Positions 23,958 through 43,374 of a DNA stretch of 64,000 nucleotides are shown here, in pieces. The stretch comes from Anaeramoeba flamelloides (lineage: Eukaryota > Metamonada > Anaeramoebidae). The first letter of the stretch is position 1; the number at the start of each line of letters is the position of its first letter. The notes under the pieces were generated by a model. It was not told the DNA's origin. It saw nothing but the letters and a program-made list of their open reading frames with translations, and ran no database searches. Position numbers and translations under genes: made by a program. The stretch is taken from the NCBI GenBank assembly GCA_027625915.1, contig JANTQA010000057.1:1054001-1118000 (forward strand), written 5' to 3'.

Positions 23958-25662
23958 GGGACTGGTAACTCTTATTGATTTTTAATACCAAAGGTAATAA
24001 GAATAATTATTTAGACAAGGGCACAATTAAACCCCGATATGTAACTTCATTTATCAACTTTAGAGAGATGAGTTATCATTTTTAAAAAAAAAGTTCATTT
24101 TTCGAGATAAATTTTCAGTAGAAAAAGATCTGATCCTTTTTTGTTGGAGTTTTTGAATTAGAACAGAAAAACTCGCAAATTGCAAATACATTTTTTTTGA
24201 AGAAATCTCACTTTTTGTCATTTATGGTAGCCATGATATGAAAATAGCCTTGAAACTTTATTCTTATTTTAATAAATAAGATAAAAATAAATCAAATATT
24301 ATATCCCTTGAAGAACTAAAAAAAATTGATCTTGTGTTTTACAGAGATCAAAATAATGCGTGCACAACGACTTTAATCCGTGTTTCAAAATATTGTCCGT
24401 GCTTTTTTTTATTCTTGTACCAAGGCAACATCCAATCTACTAACAAAGAGTATACCTAAGTTCAAATCAATTTTGAAAGTAAAGGTCTGGTTATTTTAGG
24501 TAAAATTTAAATTATTCATGTAAATAGTTGAAAATTTTCATAATTTTCTCAATTTTTTTGAATTTTTTTGTTTTTTTTTTGATTAAAATTTTTCTCCAAA
24601 AATTTACTCTATTTTTTGAGATAAATTTTGCAATTTAATCCTTCATTTTTAGAATTTCTTTTTAAATAATAGAACTTTAAGAAACCAATACCATATTTTT
24701 TAGGGTTTATTATTGGTTTCTTTGATTGGTTAATGTATTGGTCAACTATAACAAAAAAACACGCTTTTTATTTTGAAACACGCATTATATTTTTTGTGCA
24801 CGGATTATTTTGACTACAGTATTAACAAAGATTTATTAAATTTCTTGAAATTTTAAAAATTAGGTAATATTCTTTTTAAAATATAGAGAGTATAAACAAG
24901 GAACTGTTTCTATTAAAATCAGTTATTTGAAAATATCTATTAATTTTTTTTTATAAGATTTATTTATTTTATTTGTTTTATTTGTTTGAAAATCTTTAAA
25001 AAATTGAGAAATAATTGTAAATTCTATTGATACATTTTATCTTTGGGTTGTTAGTAACTCACTAGAAGAATTAAGATTGAGCAATCAATAATTGATTATA
25101 AATTAATCCAATAAAAAAGCATTTCCTTAGATAATAAGTCGAATTATCCAGGTTTTAAAAAAGTTTTTTGGGAGAATTTTTAATTTGATTGTTTGGTTCT
25201 TTTCACATTTTTTATCCAATAAAGAGAAATTAAAATGATTTGAACTGTTCTTTGAATCAAAAATTATTTCTTTTTGAAAAGTTTAAAATAATTATTTGAT
25301 TTTTTTTGAAATTAAGTAGATTTTTTAAACTGGGTAATTTTTAGAACTTAGTAGTTTTATTTTTAAACCATATTTTGGTATACTGTCTAACCGATAATTA
25401 AGATTTCTTTCTTCTTTTAAAGATAATATTTTTTTTTTGAAATAATTTAAAAATATGTTGAATTTTGGGCTTATCAAAAATTGGAAAAATGGATTATTAT
25501 TTTAAAAACAATGTTTCTTAAAGGAAAATAGCATTAAAAGTAAATTTGATATTGTAGTAATCAGCTTTTTACACTATTTTTCAATTTAAAGATATCGGTA
25601 TTATTTTTTCAAAATTTGCTTTTAAATTTACAGGAAGATTTTTTTATTTGTTAAATACCCCC
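23958..25662 (+). mobile_element. TTAA-family B element, copy 2
   Basis: Left end TTGAA + GGGACTGGTAACTC, right end CCCC + TTAA (25663-25666). Matches copy 1 outside the insertions. Interrupted by an M1 element at 24342-24819. Confidence 0.75.
24342..24819. mobile_element. Tc1/mariner-type MITE M1, copy a
   Basis: Ends CAGAGATCAAAATAATG...GTGCAC and GTGCAC...TTATTTTGACTACAG, with TA outside both ends. 478 bp, non-coding. Same family as 39468-39942. Confidence 0.75.
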
Positions 25663-25666
25663 TTAA

Positions 25667-26950
25667 AAGTATTTTTTTGGCAAAAAACAATTTTATTAAT
25701 TCAAAAAAGATTAATTCTTGAAAACAATTCAAGATCTCCCTTGATATTGTTATGGTTGTTGAAAATTTTAACTAAAAAAATTAAGGAAAACAAAAATAAA
25801 GAGTTACTTCTTCAGCTTGATGAATACTTTTTCAATAGAAAAAAAATCACAAATATAGCAGTGAAAACTAATACCTGATATGAAAATAACCCCGGTAATA
25901 GATTTTAATTGTGAATATTTAGAAAATATAACTTTAATAGCAAATTTTCTCAATCAAACCTTTTATATAAATAAACAAATTTTTTATGAGGCTAAGATAA
26001 AACCTACCTAAAGTTCATTTAAGTAGGTTATCTATAGAATACTCTAGTAATTGTTTGATTGCTTAAGTAGACCAACTTTTTTTAAAAAACAATTGAGTTT
26101 TATTGTAGTTTACTAGAGTTTTTAAAATGATACTTTTTATTCTTGTTTTATGATTGATTGAATGATGTTTCGAACAAGTGTGATTTCATTAACCATCATT
26201 CTAATAAGTAGGTGTGTTAAAATTTTTAAAAGTTTGATTTTTTAAAAAAGGGGTGATTTTAAATAAAAGAAATTACACAACAAATTTCGTTATATATACA
26301 ATGTAAAAATCCTGTCTTGTTTTTATTTTCAGGCCAGGTATTTTTTTCACCACTTTAATGTTATTTACTAAATACAACAAAGGTAAATTTACAAAATAAT
26401 ATATTTTTTGTTTCAATGTTCAAATGATATTTTATCTTATTCAAACCAACACTTTGTGAAAATTTTGTGGTTTGACTCATGTACTTTTCTTTCTGTTTAA
26501 ATTTAAATTTACCGAAAGTTAATCAAATAAAAATAAAATTTATTTTTTTAAAATAATAAAATTGCACTTTTCAGATTGAATTTATTTTTGAGCTCACGAA
26601 AAAGAAAAAAATTTTACATTAAAAAATCAAATATTTACTAATTTTTCACTTTTCGATACTACCATTTAGAATAAACACTATTGGAAAATAAAAATTCTTA
26701 ATACAAATAGTATTTTCCAAGGTATTTGACAATTTAAGTTGGAAAATCGAATTCCCCAGGTTCTACTAATATTTTTTTACAAATTTAATAGCAAAAAATT
26801 TAATATTTTTTTCACAGTAAAAAGGTAATAACCATATATTTTAAAAGAATTTTAAATTTGATAAATATTTTTCAAATAGGTAACCAATTATTTTGACTAT
26901 TCAAAAATTATTTATTGATTTAAATTGAAAAAAATATTTTTTTTTGATTT
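25667..26950. other. Intergenic: worn repeats
   Basis: 25648-25878 holds an open frame of 76 codons without recognisable domain. 26030-26220 resembles the inside of the M6 element (34920-35100: GAATACTC, TTCTAATAAGTAG). No gene recognised. Confidence 0.5.
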
Positions 26951-26951
26951 T

Positions 26952-27560
26952 AGGTTAGGTTTTTTTAAATTTTCAAAAGAAACAGAAAATTTATTAAATT
27001 TTCAGTTTATTTCAAAAAGTAAAAAAAAAACCACCGTTATCTTTTCCAAAATTTAAAAGAATTGAGTAAAATTTTTGATTTTTCTCTATTCTTTTGAATT
27101 CTAGAAAAGCTTGGCACTTGACGGACACTTCCGTTAGTCTTTTTTTATTTTTGTAATATCCAGAAAATTTAAGAAATTCTCGGTCATTTTAAAAAGTGAA
27201 AACAACCTCTGACACTTTACGTTAGTTTTTTTTTATTTTTTGAGATCAAGTTAAAATTTCATAAATTTTTGGTTATTCTAAAAAGTAAAAAAAAACCTTT
27301 GAAACTTTCGTTTGGTTTTCCAGAATTTGGCGGAAAAAAAAAGAAAATTTCATAAATCTTCTTATTATTTCTAAAATTAAAAAAAAAATAGCTTTTGGGT
27401 TTCCAAGAATTTAAGTGAACATAATAAAATTTTTAATTTTTCTCTATTCTTTAAAATTCTGGAAAAGCTAGGCACTTGACAATAGATTTTCTTGAGTTTT
27501 CAAGTATTTAATAAAATCTCTATGATTCTACTCAATTCTTTCAAATTCTGGAAAAATTAA
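26952..27560. repeat. Hairpin cluster HC4
   Basis: The largest cluster: repeated H1 units (TTTTTTATTTTTGTAATATC and relatives with complements) alternate with H2 units (TCCAAAATTTAAAAGAATTG / CTTTTGAATTCTAGAAAAGC) and GCACTTGACG spacers. Confidence 0.75.
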
Positions 27561-27579
27561 CAAAAGTAATTATCATCGG

Positions 27580-27900
27580 AATTTTTTTTTTTACTTATTT
27601 ATAGTGTTATTAGATAAGTTAAACCTTTTCAAAACTAAATTATTAATATCTCTCAAACTAAATATCCCAATGCCGAATTTAAACTAAAATTCATCCTTCC
27701 CTTTATTTCGAATTTCTTAACAGAAAAAAACACCTTTTTTCTTGACTAGAGACTTTTAAAAAAAGGTGGTACAACGAAAAAGAACAAATAAAATATCCCC
27801 ACAAAATTTAATTTCTGGAAATATGATTATAGTGTGAATACACTTTATTATTAACAAGAATGAAAGGCCAATGAAAGTAGTTGATCTGTCTAACTCAAAT
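27580..27900. repeat. Dispersed repeat I, copy 1
   Basis: Similar to 34060-34375 (shared CACCTTTTTT...CTTGACTA...GACTTTTAAAAAA, AAACTAAAATTCAT). In both places it directly follows a hairpin cluster. Confidence 0.7.
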
Positions 27901-27923
27901 TTTTCAAATTAATTTTTTCTTAA

Positions 27924-28668
27924 GGGATTAGCGTCACCATAGATTTCTCTATAATCAAAGTATATTGTAAGTGGGTGTAAATGGTATTAGTGCACCATGG
28001 CTCGAATAGCTCTAAAAAATCTATTATAAATCTTATTGCTCAATAAATTATTAAATTTTTTACTAATAATCACTATTAAAAATTTTCATTTTGAAAACAA
28101 TTTTCATTAATTCCTTTTCCCAATCTAAAAATAAAAACCCAAAATATAGTATTCAAGTATTTAATAATTTCGATTTAGAACTTCCAAAAGTAACTATTTT
28201 TAGAATTTTTTAATTTCAAAGATTAACTCAATAATCATCAACATAAAAGTACCAAGACTGATATTTTTTATTTGCTTATGATAAGTCTACTTATAGCATC
28301 AATATATTTTCATGATTTGAGAAATAATTTGTCAAAAAACTTTATTGGTTAATTATTTAATTTTTAAAAAAAACCGAATTTTTTAGTAACTAATCTACAT
28401 TTCGCCATAAATTTAAGAAAGATATTGTATGATTTTGTAGTCTGAATATTGATAATTCAATCTTTAAATTTATGGCGAAATGCAGATTCTATTCTGAAAT
28501 TATTGGTTTTTTTACTAATACATAGATCATTTTTTATTGATGAGATCAACAAAGAAAACTCCTTTGCAATCGATTTTTTAGAGACATTTGTGCCATGTAA
28601 CACTAATTTGGTTAGGTCCAATAACAACATACTCTGATCATAGGCTTCTCCTGGGTAGACGCAATCCC
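27924..28668 (+). mobile_element. TTAA-family A element, copy 3, full length
   Basis: TTAA (27920-27923) + GGGATTAGCGTCACC at the left, GGTAGACGCAATCCC + TTAA (28669-28672) at the right. 745 bp, no protein recognised. The inside has an inverted pair around AATTTATGGCGAAATGCAGA. Confidence 0.8.
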
Positions 28669-28998
28669 TTAAAGTGTGATCTTATTTTTTTATTTTTTTT
28701 TGGTTTTTAATTTTTAAAGTTTTAGAAAATCATTACCAATTCATTTAAAAATAAAAGTAAGAACGCATTTATTTTTTCAACGTTTTGTTTTAAGGAGTAA
28801 TTAATGAATACTGAGCACTCACCCAATAATATTAAATAATTTTACAACATCTGCATACCACAGTTCAGAATGAGAATTCTAATTTTAGTTTTGTATAAAA
28901 CAACAAAAAAAAATATTAATAAAAATTTTTATTATTCAATACCATATATTAACAACTAAAATCAATATAAATAATTGATAGATGTGTTTCATATTATA

Positions 28999-29192
28999 AC
29001 CAGTTCCCATTTTAAGACACACACTTTCAACAAATTTAATACACAAAAAAATTCTCAGAATTAAAGCACATATTTTGGTTTTATTTTTTACATAAATTAA
29101 TATACTAGAATTTTTATTATGTACCTGAATTTGAGATTTTTTTGTACCTTAAATTTGTTGAAAGTTTGAGACTTAAAAATGAACTGATTTTA
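28999..29192. mobile_element. Palindromic MITE M3, diverged copy
   Basis: Arms CCAGTTCCCATTTTAAGACA and AGACTTAAAAATGAACTG with inner CTTTCAACAAATTTAA and its complement. Confidence 0.65.
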
Positions 29193-29689
29193 TGAATTCA
29201 TTTGATACCCCCATTATTAAATATGTAGGTTTTGTTTTTTGTTTGGTTTTTATAATATCGATTTTAAATGAGATAAAGCTGGATTAATAAATTGTATTTC
29301 AAAAAAAAATATCATCACTCTTGGAATTGATATTGAGTTGAACAAATACTTACAAAATAATAATTTTATTCAAAAATAGTATATTCGTTTAAAAGATGAG
29401 TAAATGGCAAAAAATAAAAATATAATTGTAAAATTTTTCATATTTTTGAAGTAACGTATCAATTTTGCGTGGTTTTATAAGATAGATCACTATTTCAAAA
29501 AAGGGAACTAATTAAAACATATGTGATACAGAAAGAACATTTCTTATTAAGAAAACTTTATATATGGTTATTAACAATTAGAAAAAACTTGTATACATTA
29601 TAAAAATTAATATTAAAAAATCAAAAACTGTGATTACATAATATGATATTTCAAAAAAAGTTGGAAATTTTTTTTTGACATTTCATAAC

Positions 29690-30190
29690 AATTTCTCTTT
29701 TTTTAGTCAGTTGAATTCCAATATTGATAATTCAAAATACAAATTTAATATTAATATTGATTAAATCATCACCTATTTTATTTATTTCAAAAATATGTTT
29801 ATCAAAAATTTTTTTATTAAAAAATTTAAAAAAAATAACACTTTTTTTTTCAATAAAACAATGTATGACCAATTTCAATAAAAAACTGTAAATATAGAAA
29901 GGGTACAAATAATTTTTTAAACAGTCAATTTTAGTTATACATTATCAATATTATTTTATAAATTTGTCGAGATTAAAGAAGTTAGAAAAACGATTTTTTC
30001 GTATCAAGAAGAAAAAAATAACCAATTTTAACCCTTAAAAAATATCAGATAAAATCGAGATCAGAAAATTTAATATATTTGATTCAAATAATGTAATACT
30101 CAAAAAAAAATTAAATTGTTATCAAGAATCAAAGAAATGATAATTTATAATTTTGTATATTTAAATAGTTTGGTGAGGATATATTTTAAT
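29690..30190. repeat. Dispersed repeat G, copy 1
   Basis: About 480 bp similar to 63540-64000 (shared CCAATTTCAATAAAAAACTG, GAAAGGGTACAAAT, ATTATCAAGAATCAA). Confidence 0.75.
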
Positions 30191-31293
30191 AAATATATTT
30201 TAAAATAAAATTTATCCTCTTTTTTTGAATCCACCAAATAACCAAAGAATATAAAAGACTAATTTGTGGGTAAAGGGGAGACCAAATAAATCTATGGCAT
30301 CCATATAAAATAGTTTAAAACCAACATGATCCAACATGATATTCGAAAAAAAAGTTCAAACCTAAATAATCTCTAACAACCAAAACATTTAAATTCACAA
30401 GAATCTAAAAAGTTCAATTTTTTTCATAATATTATTTTTTTATTACTTTAACTTTTTTGAGTTATCATCTTTTTTTTTTTTCTTTTCATTTTATTTTAGA
30501 AAACTGAAAATAAGTTAAAAATCCACCAAATCAATGTATCCAGAAGTTAATACCAAGAATGTCCAAGATTTAGAAAACATTAATTTAGTCAATTCAAAAT
30601 ACTTTCATTATCAGATTAAATGTTTGAGAATTGAACCCTTAATAATTAATTGATTCAGTTTTATAGGAGCCATTTTGTCAAATATGTGAATAATAATTTT
30701 TGTTAAAAAAATTATTAACGAGCTTTTTGGAAAGTTGGTTTGAATTAACTAACTATTCAAAAAAATGAAAATTTTCATTTTCCATTTTTCTTATTTGGTG
30801 GCAAAAAAGGAATTTTTAATTCTTGAAAATTATTTTGAGAGTAAATAAAAAAACTCTTAAGAAAACTCAACAAAAAAACTTTTAATAAAAAAAAATAATG
30901 AAAGATATTAAATTGTAAAAATAAGAGATTGTAATATTTGTTTATCAATTCAAAAAACCAATGTTCTCTCCAATCACAGAAACCATGAGAACTACTGAAA
31001 TGAACTACAAAAATAAGAAGGGAATAAAAATAATCAAAAAATGAGAATTAAAATATTTCATAGAAAGTTTCTTTTTTTCCAATTTTTTTTTAAAAATAAT
31101 AACGAAAAAAAAATAAAAAAAAGTTGTAAAAATTAGATTCCATTATTTGATATAAAAAAAATATCAAATTGTTTGAATTCAAATAAATATTTAATTTTGA
31201 GATAATTTCATTGCAAATTATGATATAATTTTTGAAGAAATTTTATAATAAAAAATTCCTTTTTGAGGAAAATTTAATCAATTTCTTTTGTAT

Positions 31294-36332
<5,039 letters not shown>

Positions 36333-37892
36333 AGAGATAAAAAAATGAAAAATTGAAATAATGAAAAATTATTTCAGAGAACAATACAAAAATAGAACAA
36401 AAATTGTAGTCACTTTTTTTAAACCTGACAACACCTAGGTTTTTCTAAAATTGTTCCAAATTTTGAAAGGAATTACAAGATCAAAATTCAATAACTTTCA
36501 ATCTAAAAGTTTTTCCTGATCAAAACTTTTAAAAAGATATAATTTAAACAACTTTCTAATTTTCAGTTTTCATCAAAAGAGTTTTCAGGTTATGGAAAGT
36601 TAACAAATATTTTTCTTTTGGATAATTTTCAAAAATTTCAATTAAATTTTAAAAAGATTATCTTTGGGTAATTATTATTTTTATCCCTTTTTTTGGCTTA
36701 CAAAAGTTTGTATAAAGTATTTGAAATTTGAAAAAATATGAAAGAAAATCAGAGATTGTTATCTTACTAACTGTCAGTCTGAATTTTCAAAAAAACCTTA
36801 AAGTATGTGTATGGAATGTGCTATTCTTGTTGTGAATATGTCAAGAATAACAGAAAAATTGAAATAGATTTTGTTAATTAACCACTCTTAGTTTTTTTGA
36901 AGTTATTTCAATTGTTGATATTGAATAAAGATCAAAATCTGATAACTTTTAATGAAAGCTTTTAAACCTTTTTTTGACTTGATTTTTTTTACAAATGAGA
37001 TCCTCTCAAATATTTTTCAAGGGATCAACCTTCAACAGTAACGAGGCAAAAGTTTAAAATATGTTATTGTTGGTATTATCTTCTTACAAATTTTGTATAT
37101 GCCGCGTCTCAAAAAATTCTGATCGACTAAGAAAACCAGAAAAGAATATTTTATTGTGTTATCAATTTTTTTTTACCTATTTTTATGAAATTGAAAACAT
37201 CTATATTCATATTATTTCTCACATTATAAAAAGTTTTTTACCCCTCTTTATTACCATCACCATTATTATTATTCAATCAAGAGTGTTTGTTGCAAGGAAT
37301 ATTAATAAACAAAATTTCAAATTGAATGCCCCAATTTTTTTGGTATTTTTTTTAACTTTTTTTTTTTTCATTTTTGAGACCAAAAAAAAATATTTCTAGT
37401 TTATAGAACTGAATATTAAAATAGTAATTTTATTATTATAGTAGAAAACTTTTATTGATAAAAATATTAATTATTTTTGAAAATTTGATTTTTAATGGGG
37501 AAATGATTTTGAAATAGGGTTTATAAATTATATTTTAATTTTTTTGTTATAATTCCTATGTTAAACTAAAAAAAAAATTCATTTATTCAACTGATTGAAA
37601 AATAATTATATTTTTTAAGAACTATGGTTATTTTCATTCAATGTTTAGAGTCATTTAATTTTTTTATCTAGAACTTTCGTTTTTTTTTCTTCTTTTTTGT
37701 TATTCTATTTTTTTCAGACTGTTCTTTCACCCCCTCTTCCAATTATCCACCCACCCCTTGTTTCCTTCCATTCACCTTTTTGAGTTACTCATAATAAAAA
37801 GAACCCACGTAACAAAATTTTTTGATGTTTTTTTGTAGAGCTTGAACTACTCTAGGATTTTCAGTTTGCCCCCCTTTTCGAGTTGTTTGTAC
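36333..37892. other. CHMP1 upstream region with repeat D copy
   Basis: 36333-36860 is the probable CHMP1 promoter side; no motif recognised. 36880-37460 is a reverse copy of repeat D (compare 44100-44640). 37680-37790 is pyrimidine-rich. Confidence 0.55.
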
Positions 37893-38090
37893 CGCCAGTT
37901 CCACTTTTAAGGTACAAACTTTCAACAAAAATTAAGGTATAATAAAAATAACAAATTAAGGTATAAAATTAGTAACCTAGTAAAATAATTTGAAAAAAAA
38001 AAAAAATAATTCCAAATTTTGTGATTTAATATGAGATTTTTGTGCCTTAAATTTAGTTGAGAGTTTCTTCTTTAAATTTTAACTGACTCT
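37893..38090. mobile_element. Palindromic MITE M3, copy
   Basis: Arms CCAGTTCCACTTTTAAGG and TTTAAATTTTAACTGACT; moderately diverged. Confidence 0.7.
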
Positions 38091-39128
38091 ATTTTGTAGA
38101 TTTTATAAAATACTTTGGATTCATAATAATTATTCATTTTGATGTACAAGCTTAATTTAACTTTTTTTATTTCAATTCCTAATCAGTTTTAGAAAAATGT
38201 GTAATTATTTGGAATTGTGAGATTCTATTTTAGAAGAGTAAATTGCAAATTGTGATAATGGTATTCATACTAGTATTAAAAATTAATTCCAATTTTATAG
38301 TTTCAAATTTTTGAAACCATTATGGGATATTTTAGAATTAGAATAATAATAATTTGATCGATATAATATCTTCAAAAAAACAATTAATTTTGAAAAATAA
38401 ACCAAAAGAAAGAAATTAAACTAGTGATCAGATCACATGATATTTTTATTTTGGTTTTAGACCTGGTTGGTGGGCGGGTTGAACGTTTGTATTGACAATA
38501 CTTATTAATAAAGTTAGAATTCTTGAATATCAACTTATTTTTATATGAGGTTTGCTAACAATACAAATACCTAGGACAATAGATACCATTAAACGCATTC
38601 TGTATTTTTAATCTTCTCGGGTTAAAAAAATCATTTGGCTAAATCATTTTTTAAAAACAGCAGTTGAAATTCAAAATACTTTACAAAAAAATTTAATATA
38701 AAATGATTTAAGAAAAGATTGTTTATCTTTTCTTTTTTTTATTTTTTTTGATCTAATCCATAATATTATTTTTTAATTTAGAGTAAGTTTAATATTCGAA
38801 TAAAAGTCTTATTACAGAATTTTCACTTTTTTTATATTTGTAATTAAATCTGATAACTGTCTTGTTTATGTAGTTGTGGTTTTGTTTGATTTTGTGTATT
38901 TAAGGACTATTCGACTTTTATGCTCTGTTAGGTTTGAAATAAAATACTATAAACAGAAAAAAAGCTCTAAAAGACAATGGATTGAGGAAAACTCAAAAGA
39001 AGGCAATTTTTGGAATTTTTGGGATTTTTTAGATTTTGCTTGAAAATCATTTATTGATCGAAAAACTTTTTGAATTTCCTGAACAAAAAAGGGTAAAATT
39101 AATAAGCTATTTTTTTTGATATTAAGAA

Positions 39129-39212
39129 AATGCCACTCCACCTTCTTTTCAAGTATATATATACTCTCAGGCTACACTCTAACATACTTGAAAAGAAATT
39201 GGAGTAACATTT
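39129..39212. repeat. Small foldback
   Basis: TGCCACTCCACCTTCTTTTC...TACTTGAAAAGAAATTGGAG: arms of about 26 nt around a TATA-rich loop. No further copies recognised. Confidence 0.6.
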
Positions 39213-39467
39213 TCCTACTGATAATTTTTTCTTCAAAATTTGTTGAGAATAATTTGGATTTGATGAAGGAAAATTGTATTTTGCCCAACTCAACTTTTTC
39301 CAAAAAAAACCTAAATTTTTCAAGTTAGCAAGATCCCTTTGATCAAGTTTTATTTAAGTCTATAAATATGTTACTAGGTGGAAAAATAGTATCCACTAAC
39401 CATAAAATTCGACTAATCCTAAAAGTCCTTTGTTTAAAAAGGATTTCTTAAATTGTTTTCTAACATA

Positions 39468-39942
39468 CAGTGATCAAAATAATGTGTGCACAACGACTAT
39501 AATGCGTGTTTCAAAATATTATCCGAGCTTTTTTTTATTTCTGTACCAAGGAAACAAATCAAAGAAACCAGCAATAAACCCTAATTAAATTTGGTTTTGG
39601 TTTCTTAAAGTTCTAATTTTGTAAAAAAAAAATTCAAAAATGAAGGATCAAATTGCAAAATATATCACAAAAAATAGAATAATATTTGGCAGAACATTTT
39701 TAGGACATAGGCAAAAACACAAAAAAATTCAAAAAACTTTAAATTAAAATATTAAACTATTTGCTTTTTCTAATTTAAAATTTACTGAAAACATCAAAGA
39801 AATTACTCTCAAAATCCTTTTGAACTTAGGTTTACAATTGGTATTGAATAGGATGATACATTGGAACAAGAAGAAAAAAAAGCATGGATTAGATTTCGAA
39901 ACCTGGAAGATAGTCGTTTATCAATCATGATTTTGATCACTG
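39468..39942. mobile_element. Tc1/mariner-type MITE M1, copy b
   Basis: TA + CAGTGATCAAAATAATG at the left and TTTTGATCACTG + TA at the right. 475 bp, close in length to copy a (478 bp). No open frame. Confidence 0.8.
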
Positions 39943-42065
39943 TAGTATTTGTATTAATCCATTAGAACCGCATACAAAATGCAATGACTTCTTTTGTAGG
40001 GCTTAACAAGGAGTTATTTACGAATGTTCCTCCAAAAAAATTACGTATTTTGAAAACTTGACTTGCTTTTTTCCAAATCGGAAAGAAAGATCAACAATTC
40101 AAGAGAGTTTAATCTTTTGTTTCTAAACGAAACATTTCACAATTAATATTACAACAGGATTACTTTTTAATTTTTCATTTTTTTATTTCTAACTCTAAAT
40201 AGCTTTTTATTTCTTAGTTTAGTTTTTTTTTTTCTTTGTTTTTTTTTTTTCTTTTTTTTGAATTTGATCTTCAATGATGAAAATGGCATTTGTCAGAACT
40301 TTTTAATGAAGAAAAGTCTAGCTACCAAACCATTCAATCCTGAGAAGTATTATTTATGAAACTGATTAGTTCTTTTTTTTTGTATTTCCTTTTCTTTTTT
40401 TGTTCTTCACAATTTTTTTTGATTTGTTAAACAAGAATTTTAAGTCAGATGATTACACTTTTTTTAGATTTCAAAACAATGATGTTGACTCTTCCATGGC
40501 ACTGATGACTTAAATCCTTCTTAACAATTCTTCTATTTTTCTTTTTTTATTAACAATTTTATTGGCTTTTTTCGAATCACAATTGAGAATAGAGTATTCT
40601 TCTAATTGAAATTTTCGAAAATCTATGAGGGTTATTTCGTTGAGTATTCTCATAAAATAAAGAATGAAATTATTTTTTTAAACAATAAAGTTTTCTATTT
40701 TTAAAATTGGAGAAACGATAATTTATAAAGGGACACAATTATTGAGTCTGGCTCAATATATTTTTTCCATTTTGGAAATAATATTAAGCATTTGACTCCG
40801 AAATTTGATACTTATCAAACATTATCCCTAAAACGAATCCCTGATAAAAGTAAAAGAGATCTAATAGATTACTGTTGATAATTTGATATTTATTATAAAA
40901 ATTTAATATATGTCTTTACGGACCGATTCCTGTATTTTTTTTTGAATATTATATGTTATTTTTCTTTTAATTTTTCATTTAATTTTTAATCCATTTAATT
41001 CAGTAAAACTCAATTAATTCAATTAGACTCTGTTTTTTAATTATATTTTCCTTTTTTCATAATTTTTTTCGATTCCATTGTAAACGTTTGTAATTGTTTA
41101 AGTATTAATTTTTAAGATAAGTTTTTCTCTCAATAAAGCAAAACAAAAAAATAACAAGTAAACATAAAAATATATATTTTGATTTTTTATTTCTTAGTGA
41201 AATAATTTAAAAAAAAGAATAAAATTTTAATATTTAAAAATAAAGATAAAAATAATTATTTTTTATTTAAAACCCAATAATGTTTGATGCGAAGAAAAAA
41301 GATCATTTAAAGCAAATTATAATTCCCTCATAACAACATCAAATAACCAACAAATGTGAACAACCAACTTATTTTTTTGTATCTCTGTCCAATTGCCATT
41401 CCTACCTTTTTTGAAATATAAAGGATAATTATATTCTTAAAATTAAATTCAATTTTTGAGGAAAATCACCAAATCCTTCATAATTTAATTTTAACCATAA
41501 ATTTGAAAAAGTATTAGCATCTACACACTGTGTTTATAAAATTATTTTTTTGTAAAAGTTAATAGAAGTTAAAAAAAAAGTTAATGATTTTCTAAAAGAA
41601 AAAAATTGTCATTCTTTTAACAAGTTAACTTTTCTTAACAAACAAATTTCAAAAATCCAAACACCGAAGACCTTTGAATACATTCATTCTAATAGTTAAA
41701 AATAAGAGGTTATATTTTAATTACTTTTTGAAAAAACAAATCCGAATCTGTTTTTTTTTTCAACTTTTTAATTTTTATTTCACATAGGCCAATTCATCCA
41801 CCATTATGTTTTATCAATTCTAAATTACTGGTGTAAGCGACTTCAAAATCACAAAATTCAAAATTATCCGAAACTAAGAGATTTTAGATTTAAAATTGAA
41901 AATAAATTAATTTTTTAGCTTGAGTTTTAATAGGGTAAAATATTGTATTTCTTCTTTTTCATAAAATGTTTTTTTCTAATTAAAAATGGATTTATCCAAC
42001 TCAAAATTTTGTAGAAAACTTTTTTTGTTAAATTTTAACAAAATCTTTCAACCCATCATTATTTT
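39943..42065. other. Intergenic, nothing recognised
   Basis: A/T-rich with T tracts (40215-40260, 40370-40400). No clear repeat boundaries or genes seen. Confidence 0.5.
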
Positions 42066-43260
42066 AAGTGGCCAGTAAACTAGAAGAAAATCATCTAGTA
42101 AATTTAATAGCCAATTCAAAACATTTTGACCTCATCTTGAAATTGAAAAAAGAGGCAAAAATCTGATTACTACAAAATCAAAATTACTTTTAAAGGTATT
42201 TTCAGAAATTATTTATTGTTTTTTTTAAAGTTTGATCCATTTTTCCTATTTTAAAAAAGTTGAAAGTTTGTGTCGTAAAAGTGGAATTGACTGTATTTCA
42301 AAAAAAAAATTCTTTGAAAGATGAAAGTTATCCCATTTTCTTTGAAGGGTTGTACCAAAATACAATTTCAAAATAAAACCTCTATTTTCTGGAATATCTC
42401 ATTATAAAAAAATCAACCTAATTTCAAAAAAAGAATATAAATTATTTTAAACTTGTAAAAAATATTATTTATTTGATTCAGTGAACAGATAAAATCAACT
42501 TTTTTCTTTTTGTTTGAAAGAAAAAATCTGAGAAAAAAAACCAAAAACATTATATTAAAAGTTCTTGATAATTTTTTTTTTAAAACTTGGGAAACTCAAT
42601 TTATAATCTAAAGAAAATACTATTTAATGTGATTATTTTTAATCAATAATTAAGAACCCAATCTTAATTATTCCAGTAAGTTAGTAATAGCCCAAAGACC
42701 AAATGTATCAATATACTTTACAATTATTTTTCAATTTTTTTTAAAGATTTTCAAACAAATAAAACTAATTCAAATTAATAATTCTAATTAAAAAATAATA
42801 AGAAGATATTATCAAATAACCGATTTTAAATAATAACAGTTTGTTGTTTATACTTTTAATAATTGAAAAACAAGTAGAATATTACCTAATCTTTTAAAAA
42901 TCAAGAAATTTAATAAATATTTGTCAATGTTCAACAAAGGATCATTTTTTCTGGATCTTTAGGGTTCAGTATTTGATTTATTTTGCCTGTATTTTTAGAA
43001 TAATATTAAAAGTTTCAAGGTTATTTGTTGATACAATCTCTCAACAATTATTAAAAGTGAGATTTCCTAAATAAAAATATTTGACAATTTGTGCTTTTTC
43101 GAAATTGATCCAAAAATACAAACTAAAATAGAATCAAATCTTTTGACTGAATATTTAATTGGAAAAAATAGATCTTTTCAAAAATGATATCTCATTTCTC
43201 TAAAGTTGAGAAATGAGTTTTTTTTTCAAGTTTTATTGTACCATTGTGTAAATAATTACT
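42066..43260 (-). mobile_element. TTAA-family B element, copy 3
   Basis: Reverse orientation: starts TTAAGTGGCCAGTAAACTAG (worn right end of B); ends near 43260 within the left part, so the terminus is missing. Confidence 0.65.
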
Positions 43261-43374
43261 CGTTTAACTTCGTCAGAAAATAATAATAAACAAGATTTTT
43301 GAGCCACTGGAGGTTATTGTCGTTTAATGTGAATTTGTTACCATACCCAAGTGGCTACTTGACACTAAAAAGAA

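Larger units (their letters stand above)
28673..31293. other. Intergenic: M3 palindrome and repeat G
   Basis: Downstream of CHMP1. Contains a worn M3 palindrome (28999-29192) and repeat G copy 1 (29690-30190). The remainder is A/T-rich and unrecognised. Confidence 0.55.

Noticed and set aside
27920-28672. Telomere-like TTAAGGG motifs
   Set aside because: They occur singly at element ends, never in tandem.
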